Source of the DNA: Microbacterium indicum DSM 19969
GTDB lineage: Bacteria > Actinomycetota > Actinomycetes > Actinomycetales > Microbacteriaceae
NCBI RefSeq assembly: GCF_000422385.1
Contig: NZ_AULR01000016.1
Span: 1-64,000, forward strand
Length of the DNA stretch: 64,000 bases
Reading direction: 5' to 3'
Positions 17,299 to 26,664 of this stretch are shown in pieces. The notes under the pieces were generated by a model that saw nothing but the letters and a program-made list of their open reading frames with translations, was not told where the DNA came from and searched no databases. Every line of letters begins with the position of its first letter. Position 1 is the first letter of the stretch. The position numbers were made by a program, and so were the translations under genes.

Positions 17299-17380
17299 GC
17301 GGGCGTGGTGGAATCGGTAGACACGCAGGATTTAGGTTCCTGTGGCCCCGGCTGTGCGGGTTCGAGTCCCGCCGCCCGCA
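17299..17380 (+). tRNA. tRNA-Leu (anticodon TAG)
   Basis: 82-nt tRNA with a long variable arm (class II). The acceptor GCGGGCG pairs with CGCCCGC and the discriminator is A; CCA is not encoded (CCC follows). The anticodon stem CAGGA/TCCTG encloses TTTAGGT, giving anticodon TAG. The T-arm contains GGTTCGAGTCC. Confidence 0.95.
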
Positions 17381-17406
17381 CCCTTCGGCCGACGGCGGGA
17401 CCCGGT

Positions 17407-18822
17407 TCAGCCCTTGCGCGGGATCCGCACGTTCTCGGTCATGTCCTCGAGCTCGACGCCCTTCGTCTCGGGCACGCGCCACAGGACGAAGAAGAACGAC
17501 AGCAGCGACATGGCCGCGTAGATGCCGTACGCGAAGGACAGCCCGATGTCGCTGAGCCACGGGAACGTCGTCGACACCGCGAAGTTCGCGATCCACTGCG
17601 CCGCCGCCGCGACCGCGAGGGCGCTCGCCCGGATGCGGTTCGGGAACATCTCGCCGAGCAGGACCCACACGAGGGGACCCCACGTCGCGCCGAAGCCGAC
17701 GATGAAGAGGTTCGCGAAGACGAGCGCGATGAGCGACCACGGCTGGGGCAGTGTGACGCCGTCGCCCGTCGAGGTCGAGAACGAGAACGAGAGCGCCATC
17801 ATGCCGAGCGAGACCGCCATGACGACGGATCCCGTGAGCAGCATGCGGCGGCGGCCGACCCGGTCGACGAGGAGGATCGCGACGATCGTCACGACGATGT
17901 TCGTGATCGAGCTGATGACGCTCGTCGTCATGGCGCTCGACTCGTCGAAGCCCACCGACTGCCACAGCGTCGTCGAGTAGTAGAAGATGACGTTGATGCC
18001 GACGAACTGCTGGAAGACACTCAGCAGGATGCCGACCCACACGATGGGCTTGAGCCCGAGCGAGTGGCCGAGGATGTCGCGCAGCGACTCCTTCTCGGCG
18101 CTGCGGAGCGACTGCTTGATCTGGCTGATCCGCCCCTGCACGTCGATCTCGCCCGTGTAGTCGTGCAGGACGCGCGCGGCCGTGACCTCGTCGTCGTGGA
18201 GCACGAGATAGCGGGGCGACTCGGGCAGGCGCAGCGAGATGAGTCCATAGACCAGCGCGGGCACGGCCTCGGCCATGAACATCCACCGCCAGGCTGGGAG
18301 GCCGAACCAGAGGATCCCCGTCGCGCCGCCGCCGATCGCGGCGAAGACGGCGTTCGAGAGCAGCGCGGCGAAGATGCCGAGCACGATCGCGAGCTGCTGC
18401 ATGGATCCGAGGCGACCGCGGACGTTCGCGGGAGACACCTCGGCGATGTACGCGGGAGCGATGACCGAGGCGGCGCCGACGCCGAGGCCGCCGATGACGC
18501 GCCAGACGATGAGGTCGACGACGCCGAAGGCGAGCCCCGACCCGATCGCCGAGACGAGGAAGAGGATCGCGGCGACGACCATGACGGGGATCCGCCCGAA
18601 CCGGTTCGCGATCGAGCCCGCGAACCAGGCGCCGACGGCGCCGCCGAGCAGGGCCGACGACACGGCGAAGCCCTGGAGGCCCGCGCCGAGCGAGAACTGG
18701 TCGGCGAGCGCGTCGACCGCGCCGTTGATGACCGAGGTGTCGAAGCCGAAGAGGAAGCCGCCGAGCGCCGCCGCGACGGCGATCCCGGTGACGTGGCTGC
18801 GGATGGGCGATGACTGCGCCAT
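17407..18822 (-). CDS. sugar porter (MFS, XylE/GLUT type)
   Basis: 471 residues, 12 transmembrane segments. Sugar-porter signatures are clear: GFLFGFDTSVINGA in helix 1, RVIGGLGVGAASVIAPAYIAE (helix 4 and loop), PESPRYLV after helix 6, QQFVGINVIFYYS in helix 7, and PETKG at the C-terminus. It probably carries a hexose or pentose in symport with protons; specificity is not readable. GAAAGG lies 6 nt upstream of the ATG. It is followed upstream (in transcription order) by rdgB with a 26-nt gap, so it may be read from the murI-rph-rdgB transcript. Confidence 0.93.
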   Translation of the reverse strand: MAQSSPIRSHVTGIAVAAALGGFLFGFDTSVINGAVDALADQFSLGAGLQGFAVSSALLGGAVGAWFAGSIANRFGRIPVMVVAAILFLVSAIGSGLAFGVVDLIVWRVIGGLGVGAASVIAPAYIAEVSPANVRGRLGSMQQLAIVLGIFAALLSNAVFAAIGGGATGILWFGLPAWRWMFMAEAVPALVYGLISLRLPESPRYLVLHDDEVTAARVLHDYTGEIDVQGRISQIKQSLRSAEKESLRDILGHSLGLKPIVWVGILLSVFQQFVGINVIFYYSTTLWQSVGFDESSAMTTSVISSITNIVVTIVAILLVDRVGRRRMLLTGSVVMAVSLGMMALSFSFSTSTGDGVTLPQPWSLIALVFANLFIVGFGATWGPLVWVLLGEMFPNRIRASALAVAAAAQWIANFAVSTTFPWLSDIGLSFAYGIYAAMSLLSFFFVLWRVPETKGVELEDMTENVRIPRKG

Positions 18823-18848
18823 CTCTGACCTTTCGAAGGGGCTGTTGT

Positions 18849-19439
18849 TCAGAGACCCGACAGGATCGGTGCGAGCGCCTCGAAGGCGCGGGCACGGTGC
18901 GAGACGGCGTTCTTCTCGTCGGCGGTGAGCTCGGCGACCGAACGCGTCCCGCCTTCGGGCACGAATACGGGATCGTACCCGAAACCGCCTGAGCCCCGGG
19001 GCACCGTCGCGAGCGTTCCGGGCCAGATCCCCTCGACGGTGCGCTCCTCGCCCGCGGGCGTCACGAGCGCGATGACCGAGGTGTAGTGCGCGCCGCGGTC
19101 CTCGGGGCGCGTGAGATCGCTCAGCTGGTCGAGCAGCAGCGCGAGGTTCGCGGCGTCGTCCTTCGCGTGCCCGGCCCAGTAGGCGGAGAACACGCCGGGC
19201 GCGCCGCCGAGGACGTCGACCGAGATCCCCGAGTCGTCGGCGAGCGCGGGGAGCCCCGTGTGCGCCGCCGCGACGCGCGCCTTGATGAGCGCGTTCGCCC
19301 GGAACGTCGTGCCGTCCTCGACCGGCTCGGGGCCGTCGTACGCGACGACCTCGAGGTCGGGGCGGACCCGCGACACGATCGCCTGGAACTCGGCGACCTT
19401 GTGCGCGTTGTGGGTCGCGAGGACGACGCGATCGGTCAT
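18849..19439 (-). CDS. rdgB: RdgB/HAM1 family non-canonical purine NTP pyrophosphatase
   Basis: 196 residues. It hydrolyses dITP, XTP and similar purine triphosphates to monophosphates, keeping them out of nucleic acids. Conserved blocks are [11 protein letters not shown] at 7-17, [21 protein letters not shown] near 65-85 (Asp-Asp catalytic site) and [13 protein letters not shown] in the second half, followed by [10 protein letters not shown]. The ATG at 19437-19439 overlaps the rph stop by 4 nt (ATGA), so it is translationally coupled. Confidence 0.95.
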   Translation of the reverse strand: MTDRVVLATHNAHKVAEFQAIVSRVRPDLEVVAYDGPEPVEDGTTFRANALIKARVAAAHTGLPALADDSGISVDVLGGAPGVFSAYWAGHAKDDAANLALLLDQLSDLTRPEDRGAHYTSVIALVTPAGEERTVEGIWPGTLATVPRGSGGFGYDPVFVPEGGTRSVAELTADEKNAVSHRARAFEALAPILSGL

Positions 19440-20164
19440 CGGCCGAGCGCCTCGCGCTGCAGGACCGCGAGGTCGGCGCAGCCCTGGGCGCCGAGCTCGA
19501 GGAGCCGGTCGAGCTCGGCCTTGTCGAAGGGAGCTCCCTCGGCGGTGCCCTGGACCTCGACGAACTTCCCCGATCCCGTCATGACGATGTTCATGTCGGT
19601 CTCGGCGCGCGAGTCCTCGACGTACGGCAGGTCGAGCATGGGCGTGCCGTCGATGATGCCGACCGAGATCGCCGCGACGCTGTCGCTGAGCGGCTGCGCC
19701 TTCTTCGCGACGAAGCCCTTCTCGCGGCCCCACTCGATCGCGTCGGCGAGCGCGACGTACGCGCCCGTGATCGACGCCGTGCGGGTCCCGCCGTCGGCCT
19801 GGAGCACGTCGCAGTCGAGGACCAGGGTGTTCTCGCCGAGCGCCTTCGTGTCGACGACGGCCCGGAGCGCGCGGCCGATGAGGCGCGAGATCTCGTGGGT
19901 GCGGCCGCCGATCTTCCCCTTGACGCTCTCGCGCTGGCTGCGCTCGTTCGTCGCGCGCGGCAGCATCGCGTATTCGGCGGTGACCCACCCGCGCCCCTTG
20001 CCGGTGAGCCAGCGCGGGACGCCGTTCGTGAAGGACGCCGTGCAGAGCACGCGCGTGTCGCCGAAGCTGATGAGGGCCGATCCCTCGGCCTGCACGCTCC
20101 ACCCGCGCTCGATCGTGACGGGGCGGAGCTGGTCGGTCCGGCGGCCGTCGGCGCGCTGTGTCAT
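19436..20164 (-). CDS. rph: ribonuclease PH
   Basis: 242-residue phosphorolytic 3'-5' exoribonuclease that trims tRNA 3' ends. Conserved features are [13 protein letters not shown] at residues 4-16, [14 protein letters not shown], the phosphate-binding segment RSQRES, and [26 protein letters not shown] (shown here only as the start and end of a longer block). The ATG is at 20162-20164, preceded by GGAAGGACCC-type sequence. It sits between murI (23 nt upstream) and rdgB (4-nt overlap), an arrangement usual in actinobacteria. Confidence 0.96.
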   Translation of the reverse strand: MTQRADGRRTDQLRPVTIERGWSVQAEGSALISFGDTRVLCTASFTNGVPRWLTGKGRGWVTAEYAMLPRATNERSQRESVKGKIGGRTHEISRLIGRALRAVVDTKALGENTLVLDCDVLQADGGTRTASITGAYVALADAIEWGREKGFVAKKAQPLSDSVAAISVGIIDGTPMLDLPYVEDSRAETDMNIVMTGSGKFVEVQGTAEGAPFDKAELDRLLELGAQGCADLAVLQREALGR

Positions 20165-20187
20165 GGAGGGGTCCTTCCGGGTCGGTG

Positions 20188-21024
20188 TCAGCCCTGCGCC
20201 TCGCGCAGGGTGCGGAGATCGATCTGGCCCGTGCGGACGAGGCGCACGTCGCGCACCTCGGATCCGAGCAGGCGGTTGGCGAGGTCGATGAACGGGGCCG
20301 AGTCGGCGCCCGTCGTCTCGTAGGTGCGCGTGGCCTTCGCGGTCGGGGCGGCGAGGAGGTCGCCGCTCACGAGCTCGCGGTAGACGTCCTTCGCCGTCTC
20401 GCTGTCGCTCGAGACGAGCGTCACGCCGGGGCCCATGATGTAGCCGATCGCGCCCGCGAGGAACGGGTAGTGCGTGCACCCGAGGACGAGGGTGTCGACG
20501 CCGGCGTCGCGCAGAGGCCGCAGGTACTCGGCCGCGACCTCGAGCAGCTCGGGAGAGTCGGTGACCCCGGCCTCGACGAACTCGACGAAGCGCGGCGCGG
20601 CGGCGGCGAAGACCTGCGTCCCCGGGGTGAGCGAGAGCATGTCCTGGTACGCGCCGGACGCGATCGTGCCCTGCGTCCCGACGACGCCGATGCGGCCCGA
20701 GCGGCTCGCGGCGATCGCCGAGCGGACGGCGGGGCGGATCACCTCGACGACCGGGACGTCGTAGCGCTCGCGCGCGTCGTGCAGCAGGGCGGCCGACGCC
20801 GTGTTGCACGCGATCACGAGCATCTTGACGCCCTCGGAGACGAGCGTGTCGAGCACCTCGAGACCGTAGCGGCGCACGTCGGCGATCGGCTTGGGCCCGT
20901 AGGGCGAGTGGAGCGTGTCGCCGATGTAGACGATCGACTCGCGGGGCAGCTGGTCGCGCACGGCGCGGGCAACCGTGAGGCCGCCGACGCCCGAGTCGAA
21001 GATCCCGATCGGCGAATTGTCCAC
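20188..21024 (-). CDS. murI: glutamate racemase
   Basis: 278 residues. It makes D-glutamate for peptidoglycan. The two catalytic cysteines are present: C73 in VIACNTASA and C184 in LGCTHYPFL. The N-terminal [13 protein letters not shown] (6-18) is typical. The start is GTG at 21022-21024, with TAGGGT 6 nt upstream and no ribosome-binding site, so the murI-rph-rdgB transcript probably begins at the start codon. It is divergent from the nicotinate phosphoribosyltransferase gene. Confidence 0.96.
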   Translation of the reverse strand: MDNSPIGIFDSGVGGLTVARAVRDQLPRESIVYIGDTLHSPYGPKPIADVRRYGLEVLDTLVSEGVKMLVIACNTASAALLHDARERYDVPVVEVIRPAVRSAIAASRSGRIGVVGTQGTIASGAYQDMLSLTPGTQVFAAAAPRFVEFVEAGVTDSPELLEVAAEYLRPLRDAGVDTLVLGCTHYPFLAGAIGYIMGPGVTLVSSDSETAKDVYRELVSGDLLAAPTAKATRTYETTGADSAPFIDLANRLLGSEVRDVRLVRTGQIDLRTLREAQG

Positions 21025-21030
21025 GCCCCA

Positions 21031-21036
21031 ACCCTA
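21031..21036 (-). promoter_or_regulatory. -10 element of murI (leaderless type)
   Basis: TAGGGT on the minus strand, 6 nt before the GTG start. Confidence 0.45.
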
Positions 21037-21060
21037 CGCTGGGGGCCGTCGGGGCACGGC

Positions 21061-21066
21061 TAGGCT
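21061..21066 (+). promoter_or_regulatory. -10 element of pncB (leaderless type)
   Basis: TAGGCT, 6 nt before the ATG at 21073. Confidence 0.5.
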
Positions 21067-21072
21067 GACGAC

Positions 21073-22395
21073 ATGACCGCCTCGACCGCCCTCCTCACGG
21101 ACCGTTACGAGCTGACGATGCTCGATGCCGCGCTGCGCGACGGCACGGCGTCGCGGCGCGGCGTCTTCGAGCTCTTCGGGCGCCGCCTCTCGGGCGGGCG
21201 CCGCTTCGGCGTCGTCGCGGGCCAGGGGCGCCTCCTCTCGATGCTCCGCGACTTCCGCTTCGACGAGGACGTCCTGCGCTTCCTGCGCGACGAGGAGGTC
21301 GTGAGCCCCGCCGCCGTCTCCTACCTCGCGAACTACGAGTTCTCGGGCTCGATCACGGGCTACCGCGAGGGCGAGCTGTACTTCCCCGGATCCCCCCTCC
21401 TCACGGTCGAAGGGACCTTCGCCGAGGCCGTCGTCCTCGAGACGATCGCGCTCAGCGTCCTCAACTACGACTCGGCCGTCGCGACCGCCGCGGCCCGCAT
21501 GAGCATCGCCGCGGGCGACCGTCCCCTCGCCGAGATGGGATCGCGCCGAGCCCAGGAGCGCAGCGCCGTCGCCGCCGCCCGCGCCGCGTACATCGCGGGA
21601 TTCTCGGCGACGTCGAACCTCGAGGCGGGCCGCGAGTGGGGCGTCCCGACCATGGGCACGGCGGCGCACGCCTGGACGCTGCTGCACGACACCGAGGCCG
21701 ACGCGTTCCGCGCACAGGTCGACGCCCTCGGGCCCGACACGACCCTCCTCGTCGACACCTACGACGTCCCGCAGGGCGTCCGCACGGCCGTCGAGGTCGC
21801 GGGCCCCCGCCTCGGCGGCGTGCGCATCGACTCAGGCGACCTGCCCCTCGTCGCGGCCGAGGTGCGCGCTCAGCTCGACGGCCTCGGCAACCGCGACACG
21901 ACGATCACGGTGACGAGCGACCTCGACGAGTACGCGATCGCGGCGCTCGCCGCGTCGCCCGTCGACTCGTACGGCGTCGGCACCTCGCTCGTGACGGGAT
22001 CCGGCTATCCGACGGCGGGGCTCGTCTACAAGCTCGTCGCCCGTCAGGACGCCGCCGGCGGGTGGATCCCTGTCGCGAAGACGGCGCCGGGCAAGGGCTC
22101 GCAGGGCGGGCGCAAGTCGGCGTTCCGACGCATCGAGCACGGGCGCGCGACGGCCGAGGTCGTCCGCGTCTCGGACTCCTTCGACGTCGCGGCCGGCGCA
22201 GGCCCCGACCACGACGACCGCGCGCTCGAGGTGCCCTACGTCGTCGAGGGCGAGATCGACTCCGCGTACGAGGGCGCCGCGGGCGTCGCGGCGGCGCGCG
22301 AGCACCACCGGCGCGTGCGCGACGAGCTGCCCGTGCGCGCCCTCGCGCTCAGCCGCTCGGATCCGGCGATCCCCACGCTCTACATCGAGCCGTGA
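21073..22395 (+). CDS. pncB: nicotinate phosphoribosyltransferase
   Basis: 440 residues. It forms nicotinate mononucleotide from nicotinate and PRPP in the NAD salvage pathway. N-terminal [15 protein letters not shown] (7-21) and [12 protein letters not shown] are typical. The core has [28 protein letters not shown], and the catalytic-histidine region TAAHAW. The phosphate site includes [10 protein letters not shown]. The protein is of the length expected for the actinobacterial family. The ATG has no ribosome-binding site; TAGGCT is 6 nt upstream. Confidence 0.94.
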   Translation: MTASTALLTDRYELTMLDAALRDGTASRRGVFELFGRRLSGGRRFGVVAGQGRLLSMLRDFRFDEDVLRFLRDEEVVSPAAVSYLANYEFSGSITGYREGELYFPGSPLLTVEGTFAEAVVLETIALSVLNYDSAVATAAARMSIAAGDRPLAEMGSRRAQERSAVAAARAAYIAGFSATSNLEAGREWGVPTMGTAAHAWTLLHDTEADAFRAQVDALGPDTTLLVDTYDVPQGVRTAVEVAGPRLGGVRIDSGDLPLVAAEVRAQLDGLGNRDTTITVTSDLDEYAIAALAASPVDSYGVGTSLVTGSGYPTAGLVYKLVARQDAAGGWIPVAKTAPGKGSQGGRKSAFRRIEHGRATAEVVRVSDSFDVAAGAGPDHDDRALEVPYVVEGEIDSAYEGAAGVAAAREHHRRVRDELPVRALALSRSDPAIPTLYIEP

Positions 22396-22407
22396 GGCGC
22401 CGGGTCG

Positions 22408-22674
22408 CTACTTGTTGAGCGACTCGTATATCTCCTTGCACGTGGGGCAGACCGGGAACTTCTCGGGGTCGCGCCCCGGGGTCCACTTCTTGCCGCACAG
22501 CGCGCGGACGGGCTTGCCCGTCATGGCCGACTCGAGGATCTTCTCCTTCTTCACGTAGTGCGAGAAGCGCTCGTGGTCGCCCGGCTCCTGGGTCTCCTCC
22601 CGGAGGAGCTCTTCGAGCTCGCGGTCGAGGACTGCGATGTCCCCGTCTCCGGGTGCGTCAAGTGGCGTGCTCAT
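22408..22674 (-). CDS. DUF3039 domain-containing protein
   Basis: 88 residues. An acidic N-terminal half (LDRELEELLREETQ) is followed by HYVKKEKILESAMTGKPVRALCG and a likely metal-binding CG...PVCPTCKEIY end (three Cys: C60 region, then CPTC). This is the DUF3039 family, widespread in actinobacteria and of unknown function, possibly zinc-binding. TACACT lies 6 nt upstream of the ATG, suggesting a leaderless mRNA. It is convergent with pncB (12-nt gap). Confidence 0.87.
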   Translation of the reverse strand: MSTPLDAPGDGDIAVLDRELEELLREETQEPGDHERFSHYVKKEKILESAMTGKPVRALCGKKWTPGRDPEKFPVCPTCKEIYESLNK

Positions 22675-22680
22675 GCTTCG

Positions 22681-22686
22681 AGTGTA
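22681..22686 (-). promoter_or_regulatory. -10 element of the DUF3039 gene (leaderless type)
   Basis: TACACT on the minus strand, 6 nt before the ATG. Confidence 0.45.
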
Positions 22687-22716
22687 GGGCGGCGGGGGCG
22701 GCCCGGCGCGGCGGGA

Positions 22717-24258
22717 TCAGGCCGCGCGCGTCGCCGACTCGAGGATCCGGTGCCCGCGGCGGTCGAACACCGCCGCCCCGATCGCGAGGCCGGCGGCGAG
22801 CACGACGACGCCGACCGCGCCCCCCGCGACGAGGGCGACGAGCGGCGAGCCCTCGCCCGCGAAGACGAAGCGCCCCGCCGGGATCAGAGCGGGCAGCCCC
22901 GCCGCGATCGTGAGCGCGAGGACGATCGTCGGCGCGACAGAGGCGCGGGATCCCGAGCGCTGCGGCTGACGGAACGGGCTGTCGCCCGGTCGCGCGACGG
23001 CGTACGGGGCGACGACCGACGCGACGCTCGAGAGCCCGAGGCCCGAGAGGAAGAGCGCCACGGCGACGCCGATGAGGGCGGGAGCCGCGTCCCAGCGCCC
23101 CGACACCGCGCAGGTCGCGATGACGGCGACGGCGAGGAGCGGGATGCCGATGACGAGGACGGGGACGAGGCGGCCGGCGCGGTCGGCGGCGCCGCGCACC
23201 CCCGTGACGAGGTGGATCCACACCGCCTCGGAGTCGTAGGCGAGGTCGTTGTGGGCGATCCATCCGAGGAAGGTCGCGACGATCGGGAGCGGGACGAAGG
23301 CGACGATCGACGCGGGGACCCCCGCGACGAGCAGCGGCACGACCGGCAGGAGCCCCGCGAGCGGGACGATGACGACGTTCGCGAGATAGCGCACGTCGGT
23401 CGCCCAGTAGAAGAGGGACCGAGCGCCGATCACGCCCGTCGCGTCGCGCGGCAGTACGGCGAACCAGCCGAGCTGGGTCTCGCGGCGCTCGGCCTCGCGC
23501 GGCAGCGAGCGGATCCCCGCGCGGACGATGAGGAACCACACGCCCGCGAGCGCCGCGACGGTGACGACGGCCGCCACGGCAGGGCCCGGCGCGGGGACGA
23601 CGGCGAGCGCCGCAGCCGCGCCGAAGGGCGTGACGGCGAGCGCGCGGGCGACCGCCTCGGCCTCGGCGGGAGCTCCCCCGCCCCAGGGCAGCGCGAGGGC
23701 CGCGACGGCGACGCACGCGAGGAGGAAGGCGCCGATCGCGGCGACGATCGCGGCTGACTCCGCCGAGCGCCGCCCGCGCAGCAGCCGCCCGGCGGCGGCG
23801 AAGCCCGCGCGGGCCGCGAGCGCGCACGTGACGAGATGCACGAGGGCGGCGACGACGACGATCGCGATGGGCGCGCCGTGCGCGGCCGAGGCGACGACGA
23901 TCCCGGCCTCGAGGGCGACGGCCGCCGCGACGGGCGCGCTCACGAGGCTCGCGAGACCGAGCCGCGCGGCGGCCGACGGCGCCGAGACGGGGAGCGTCGC
24001 GAGCACGTGGGGATCGACCGGATCGCGCGGCGTCACCGCGAACGGCACCGCGAAGAAGACGGCGACGAGCGCGGATCCGATGCCGACGATCGCCACCGCC
24101 GCGGTGCTGGCCGGCGCCAGGGCGAGGGATCCGACCCCGATCGCGGCGGCGAGGACGACGACCGCGGCGAGGGCCGCGCGGGCGATGCGCGCGGGCGACG
24201 CGCGGTGGATCCGGGCGCCCGCCGCGGCGAACCTCAGACCGACGAGGTGTGCAGCCAC
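22717..24258 (-). CDS. ABC transporter permease
   Basis: 513-residue very hydrophobic protein with about 12 predicted membrane segments, extremely rich in Ala, Val and Gly. A cytoplasmic stretch (SLPREAERRETQLGWFAVLP, middle of the protein) separates two halves. It follows the ABC ATPase with a 25-nt overlap, starting from GTG at 24256-24258, so the two are an ATPase-permease pair. The substrate is unknown. The C-terminus is FDRRGHRILESATRAA. The overall form is that of ABC-2-like exporter permeases. A longer upstream frame lies inside the ATPase gene and is discarded. Confidence 0.85.
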   Translation of the reverse strand: MAAHLVGLRFAAAGARIHRASPARIARAALAAVVVLAAAIGVGSLALAPASTAAVAIVGIGSALVAVFFAVPFAVTPRDPVDPHVLATLPVSAPSAAARLGLASLVSAPVAAAVALEAGIVVASAAHGAPIAIVVVAALVHLVTCALAARAGFAAAGRLLRGRRSAESAAIVAAIGAFLLACVAVAALALPWGGGAPAEAEAVARALAVTPFGAAAALAVVPAPGPAVAAVVTVAALAGVWFLIVRAGIRSLPREAERRETQLGWFAVLPRDATGVIGARSLFYWATDVRYLANVVIVPLAGLLPVVPLLVAGVPASIVAFVPLPIVATFLGWIAHNDLAYDSEAVWIHLVTGVRGAADRAGRLVPVLVIGIPLLAVAVIATCAVSGRWDAAPALIGVAVALFLSGLGLSSVASVVAPYAVARPGDSPFRQPQRSGSRASVAPTIVLALTIAAGLPALIPAGRFVFAGEGSPLVALVAGGAVGVVVLAAGLAIGAAVFDRRGHRILESATRAA

Positions 24259-25046
24259 TCGAGGGCTCCCCCCTCGTCGCTCGCGCCGCTGAGGTCGATG
24301 AAGCGCTGCTCGAGCGTCATCTCGCCCCGGACCTCGTCGAGCGTGCCCTCGGCGAGGACCTGCCCCGTCACGAGCACCGCGATCCGCGAGCACATCGTCT
24401 CGATGAGCGACATGCTGTGACCCGAGAGGATCACGGTGCCGCCGCCCGCGACGTAGGTGCGGAGCACGGCGAGAAGCCGCTCGGAGGAGACGGGGTCGAC
24501 CGACTCGAACGGCTCGTCGAGCACGAGGAGACGCGGCGCGTGGATCATCGCGGCCGCGAGCATGAGCTTCTTCGTCATGCCCGTGGAGTAGTCGGCGACG
24601 GCGCGGCCCAGGGCGCCCTCGATGTCGAAGGCCGCGGCGAGCTCGTCGATCCGCTCCGCCGCGACGGCGGGCTTGAGGCCGCGCAGCGCGCCGAAGTAGG
24701 TGAGCAGCTGGCGCCCGCTCAGCCGGTCGAAGGTCCGCATGCGGTCGGGAAGGACGCCCATGAGCCGCTTCGCCGCCCGCGGGTCGCGCGCCGCGTCGAC
24801 GTCGAACACGCGGATGTCGCCGCGGTCGGGGCGCAGGAGGCCCGAGATCATCGACAGGGTCGTCGTCTTGCCCGCGCCGTTGGGCCCCACGAGGCCGTAG
24901 AACGCGCCGACGGGCACCGAGAGGTCGATGCCGGCGACCGCCGGCTCGCCACCGTAGGTCTTGACGACGCCGGTGAGCTGAAGCGCCGTGGCGCCGTCGC
25001 CCGATGGCGCCTGCTGCTGGTTCTCATCACCGGGCTCGAGCGTCAC
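24234..25046 (-). CDS. ABC transporter ATP-binding protein
   Basis: 270 residues. Walker A GPNGAGKTT (about 51-59), a short Q-loop region (MGVLPDRMRTF), the signature variant DYSTGMTKKL in place of LSGGQ, Walker B LLVLDEPFESVDP and the switch histidine in ILSGHSMS. This is the DrrA/CcmA-like exporter ATPase class. The GTG at 25044-25046 is chosen because TAGGTT lies 7 nt upstream. A longer frame reaching 25193 would add 49 residues without ABC-domain similarity. Its 3' end overlaps the permease start. Confidence 0.92.
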   Translation of the reverse strand: MTLEPGDENQQQAPSGDGATALQLTGVVKTYGGEPAVAGIDLSVPVGAFYGLVGPNGAGKTTTLSMISGLLRPDRGDIRVFDVDAARDPRAAKRLMGVLPDRMRTFDRLSGRQLLTYFGALRGLKPAVAAERIDELAAAFDIEGALGRAVADYSTGMTKKLMLAAAMIHAPRLLVLDEPFESVDPVSSERLLAVLRTYVAGGGTVILSGHSMSLIETMCSRIAVLVTGQVLAEGTLDEVRGEMTLEQRFIDLSGASDEGGALEWLHTSSV

Positions 25047-25053
25047 GACGACC

Positions 25054-25059
25054 AACCTA
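25054..25059 (-). promoter_or_regulatory. -10 element of the ABC exporter operon (leaderless type)
   Basis: TAGGTT on the minus strand, 7 nt before the GTG start. It supports the shorter start for the ATPase gene. Confidence 0.45.
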
Positions 25060-25282
25060 CCCGGGCCGCGAACCGCCGCCCTGCGGCCCGTCCGGGTGTC
25101 GCGCGCATCGGATCCGATCCTCACGACTCCCCGGGAGATGCCAGCATCGCGGAGCGCGCGCAGGTAGCATCTCAACGGACTCCGGTTGAACACTGCGTGA
25201 ATTCATGGATACACACAGGTATCGCGCATCGCCTCCGGGGCGTGTCGGGGCACCCGCCCCGCTCACACGAAGGAGCTATCCG

Positions 25283-25978
25283 ATGACTCTTCAGACCGTG
25301 ATCCTGGCCGCCGGCATGGGCACGCGCCTCGGGCGCGCCCTGCCGAAGTCGCTGACGACTCTCGCCGACGGCCGCAGCATCATGCGCCAGCAGCACGACA
25401 ACATCCGTGCCGCCTTCGGGACGGACGCGCGCATCACGACCGTGGTCGGCTACCGCGCCGAGACGATCATCGACGCCTTCCCGGGCGCCGACTACGTGCA
25501 CAACGAGCAGTACGACGAGACCAACACCTCGAAGAGCCTGCTGCGCGCCCTCGTCGCGACGGGCCGCGACGGCGTCCTGTGGATGAACGGCGACGTCGTC
25601 TTCGACCCCCGCGTCCTGGGCCGAGCCATCTCGCTCATCGAGGCCGAGCAGTCGTTCGTGACCGTGAACACCTCGAAGGTGAGCGACGAGGAGGTCAAGT
25701 ACACGCTCGACGCGAACGGGTTCGTCGACGAGCTGTCGAAGACCGTCGTCGGCGGGATCGGCGAGGCCGTCGGCATCAACTACGTCTCGCGCCACGACAA
25801 GCGGGCCCTCATCCAGCAGCTGCAGCGCGTCGACGACCAGGACTACTTCGAGCGCGGCCTCGAGCTCGCGATCGCCGAGAACGGCGTCCGCGTCGCCGCG
25901 ATGGACATCAGCGACCTGTACGCGGTCGAGGTCGACTTCGCCGAGGATCTCGAGCGCGCCAACGAGGTCATCGCGTAG
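25283..25978 (+). CDS. nucleotidyltransferase (NTP transferase / phosphocholine cytidylyltransferase-like)
   Basis: 231 residues, a Rossmann-like NTP transferase domain. The nucleotide-binding loop is LAAGMGTRL (8-16) with the conserved lysine in LPKSL (K22). The metal-binding NGDVVFD segment lies near residue 99. Members activate a phosphorylated sugar, polyol or choline with CTP, UTP or GTP; the short length suits LicC/MobA-like cytidylyltransferases. The substrate is not fixed. The start is ATG 25283 because AGGAG is 8 nt upstream; an ATG at 25205 in the same frame lacks support. The neighbouring glycerophosphotransferase genes suggest it could make an activated precursor for a cell-surface polymer. 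A terminator follows it. Confidence 0.83.
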   Translation: MTLQTVILAAGMGTRLGRALPKSLTTLADGRSIMRQQHDNIRAAFGTDARITTVVGYRAETIIDAFPGADYVHNEQYDETNTSKSLLRALVATGRDGVLWMNGDVVFDPRVLGRAISLIEAEQSFVTVNTSKVSDEEVKYTLDANGFVDELSKTVVGGIGEAVGINYVSRHDKRALIQQLQRVDDQDYFERGLELAIAENGVRVAAMDISDLYAVEVDFAEDLERANEVIA

Positions 25979-25996
25979 CGCCTGATCCCCCGCGGC

Positions 25997-26029
25997 GGAC
26001 CCCCGGCATCGTTCCGATGTCGGGGGTCC
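25997..26029 (+). terminator. terminator of the nucleotidyltransferase gene
   Basis: A 14-bp stem (arms 25997-26010 and 26016-26029, one G-T wobble) with a 5-nt loop, followed by TTCGTATCGTT. It lies 18 nt past the stop and immediately upstream of the next gene's promoter. Confidence 0.72.
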
Positions 26030-26033
26030 TTCG

Positions 26034-26039
26034 TATCGT
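26034..26039 (+). promoter_or_regulatory. -10 element of the 98-residue protein gene (leaderless type)
   Basis: TATCGT, 6 nt before the ATG at 26046, just past the preceding terminator. Confidence 0.45.
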
Positions 26040-26045
26040 TCGGGC

Positions 26046-26342
26046 ATGTCCCCCGCTCCCGCGACGCCCGCCCCTCCCCTCGCCTACGCCGTGCCATGGC
26101 ACGTGACCCGCGACGGCCCGCACCCGCTCGTGACGAACGCCTCGGCGGAGCCGCTCGAGCACGTGCGCGCGCTCCTCACCGACGCGACGCCGCGCGTCGC
26201 GCACGAGCCCTGGGGCCTCGTGCTCCCGGGAGAGGAGGTCGAGATCTGCCTCTGCGACTTCGAGGAGGCGAGCGCCGCCGTCGTGCTCAGCTGGTTCCGC
26301 ACGGCGGGCGACGAGGAGTACCTCTGGCGGTTCGTCCTCTGA
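26046..26342 (+). CDS. hypothetical protein, 98 residues
   Basis: I do not recognise a family. It is a soluble, Pro-rich (N-terminus) and Glu-rich small protein with a single cysteine pair CLC near residue 69-71 and several Trp (PWHVTRDG, EPWGLVLPGE, LSWFRTAG, LWRFVL). The pattern of alternating hydrophobic and polar stretches suggests an all-beta fold. It starts with a TATCGT -10 element 6 nt before the ATG and ends one base before the stop codon of the convergent XRE regulator. Codon use is like the neighbours. Confidence 0.66.
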   Translation: MSPAPATPAPPLAYAVPWHVTRDGPHPLVTNASAEPLEHVRALLTDATPRVAHEPWGLVLPGEEVEICLCDFEEASAAVVLSWFRTAGDEEYLWRFVL

Positions 26343-26654
26343 TCAGGCCCACTCGCCGCCGCGCTGGCGACGGCGGTCCGCCCGGTGCGTGTACCCGTAC
26401 GGGTCGCGACCGTTCTGCAGGTCGGCGACCTGGAGACCCTCGACGAGGTCCGAGACCTCGATCTCGAGCGCCACGGCGATCTGCAGCAGCGTCGAGATCG
26501 TCGGGTTGCCCTCGCCGCGCTCGATGCGCTGGTAGTTCGTGAGGTCCATGTCGGCGCACTCCGCGATCGCCCGCGCGCTCATGCCTGTCCTGCCGCGGAA
26601 ATGGGCGATCAGGCGCCCCACCTTCACGCCGGCGTCGGAGTGCTTCTGGGCCAT
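26343..26654 (-). CDS. XRE-family transcriptional regulator
   Basis: 103 residues. The HTH_3 domain spans about 10-68: VGRLIAHFRGRTGMSARAIAE (helices 1-2), DLTNYQRIERGEGNPTIS (helices 3-4) and LLQIAVALEIEVSDLVEG. The C-terminal tail is basic (DRRRQRGGEWA). It probably acts as a DNA-binding repressor. An inverted repeat CCATCG-TT-CGATGG (26651-26664) overlaps its start codon, which would suit autoregulation. The ATG at 26652-26654 has no good ribosome-binding site. It is read away from the adjacent glycerophosphotransferase gene's 3' end. Confidence 0.85.
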   Translation of the reverse strand: MAQKHSDAGVKVGRLIAHFRGRTGMSARAIAECADMDLTNYQRIERGEGNPTISTLLQIAVALEIEVSDLVEGLQVADLQNGRDPYGYTHRADRRRQRGGEWA

Positions 26655-26664
26655 CGTTCGATGG
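26651..26664 (-). promoter_or_regulatory. possible operator for the XRE regulator
   Basis: CCATCG (26651-26656) and CGATGG (26659-26664) form a 6+6 inverted repeat with a 2-nt spacer, overlapping the XRE start codon. A second short palindrome, ATGCGCAT, lies at 26698-26705. Either could be the binding site; no direct evidence. Confidence 0.3.

Noticed and set aside
25047..25193. N-terminal extension of the ABC ATPase to 25193
   Set aside because: The extra 49 residues have no ABC similarity, and a TAGGTT -10 element directly before the GTG at 25046 fits the shorter start.
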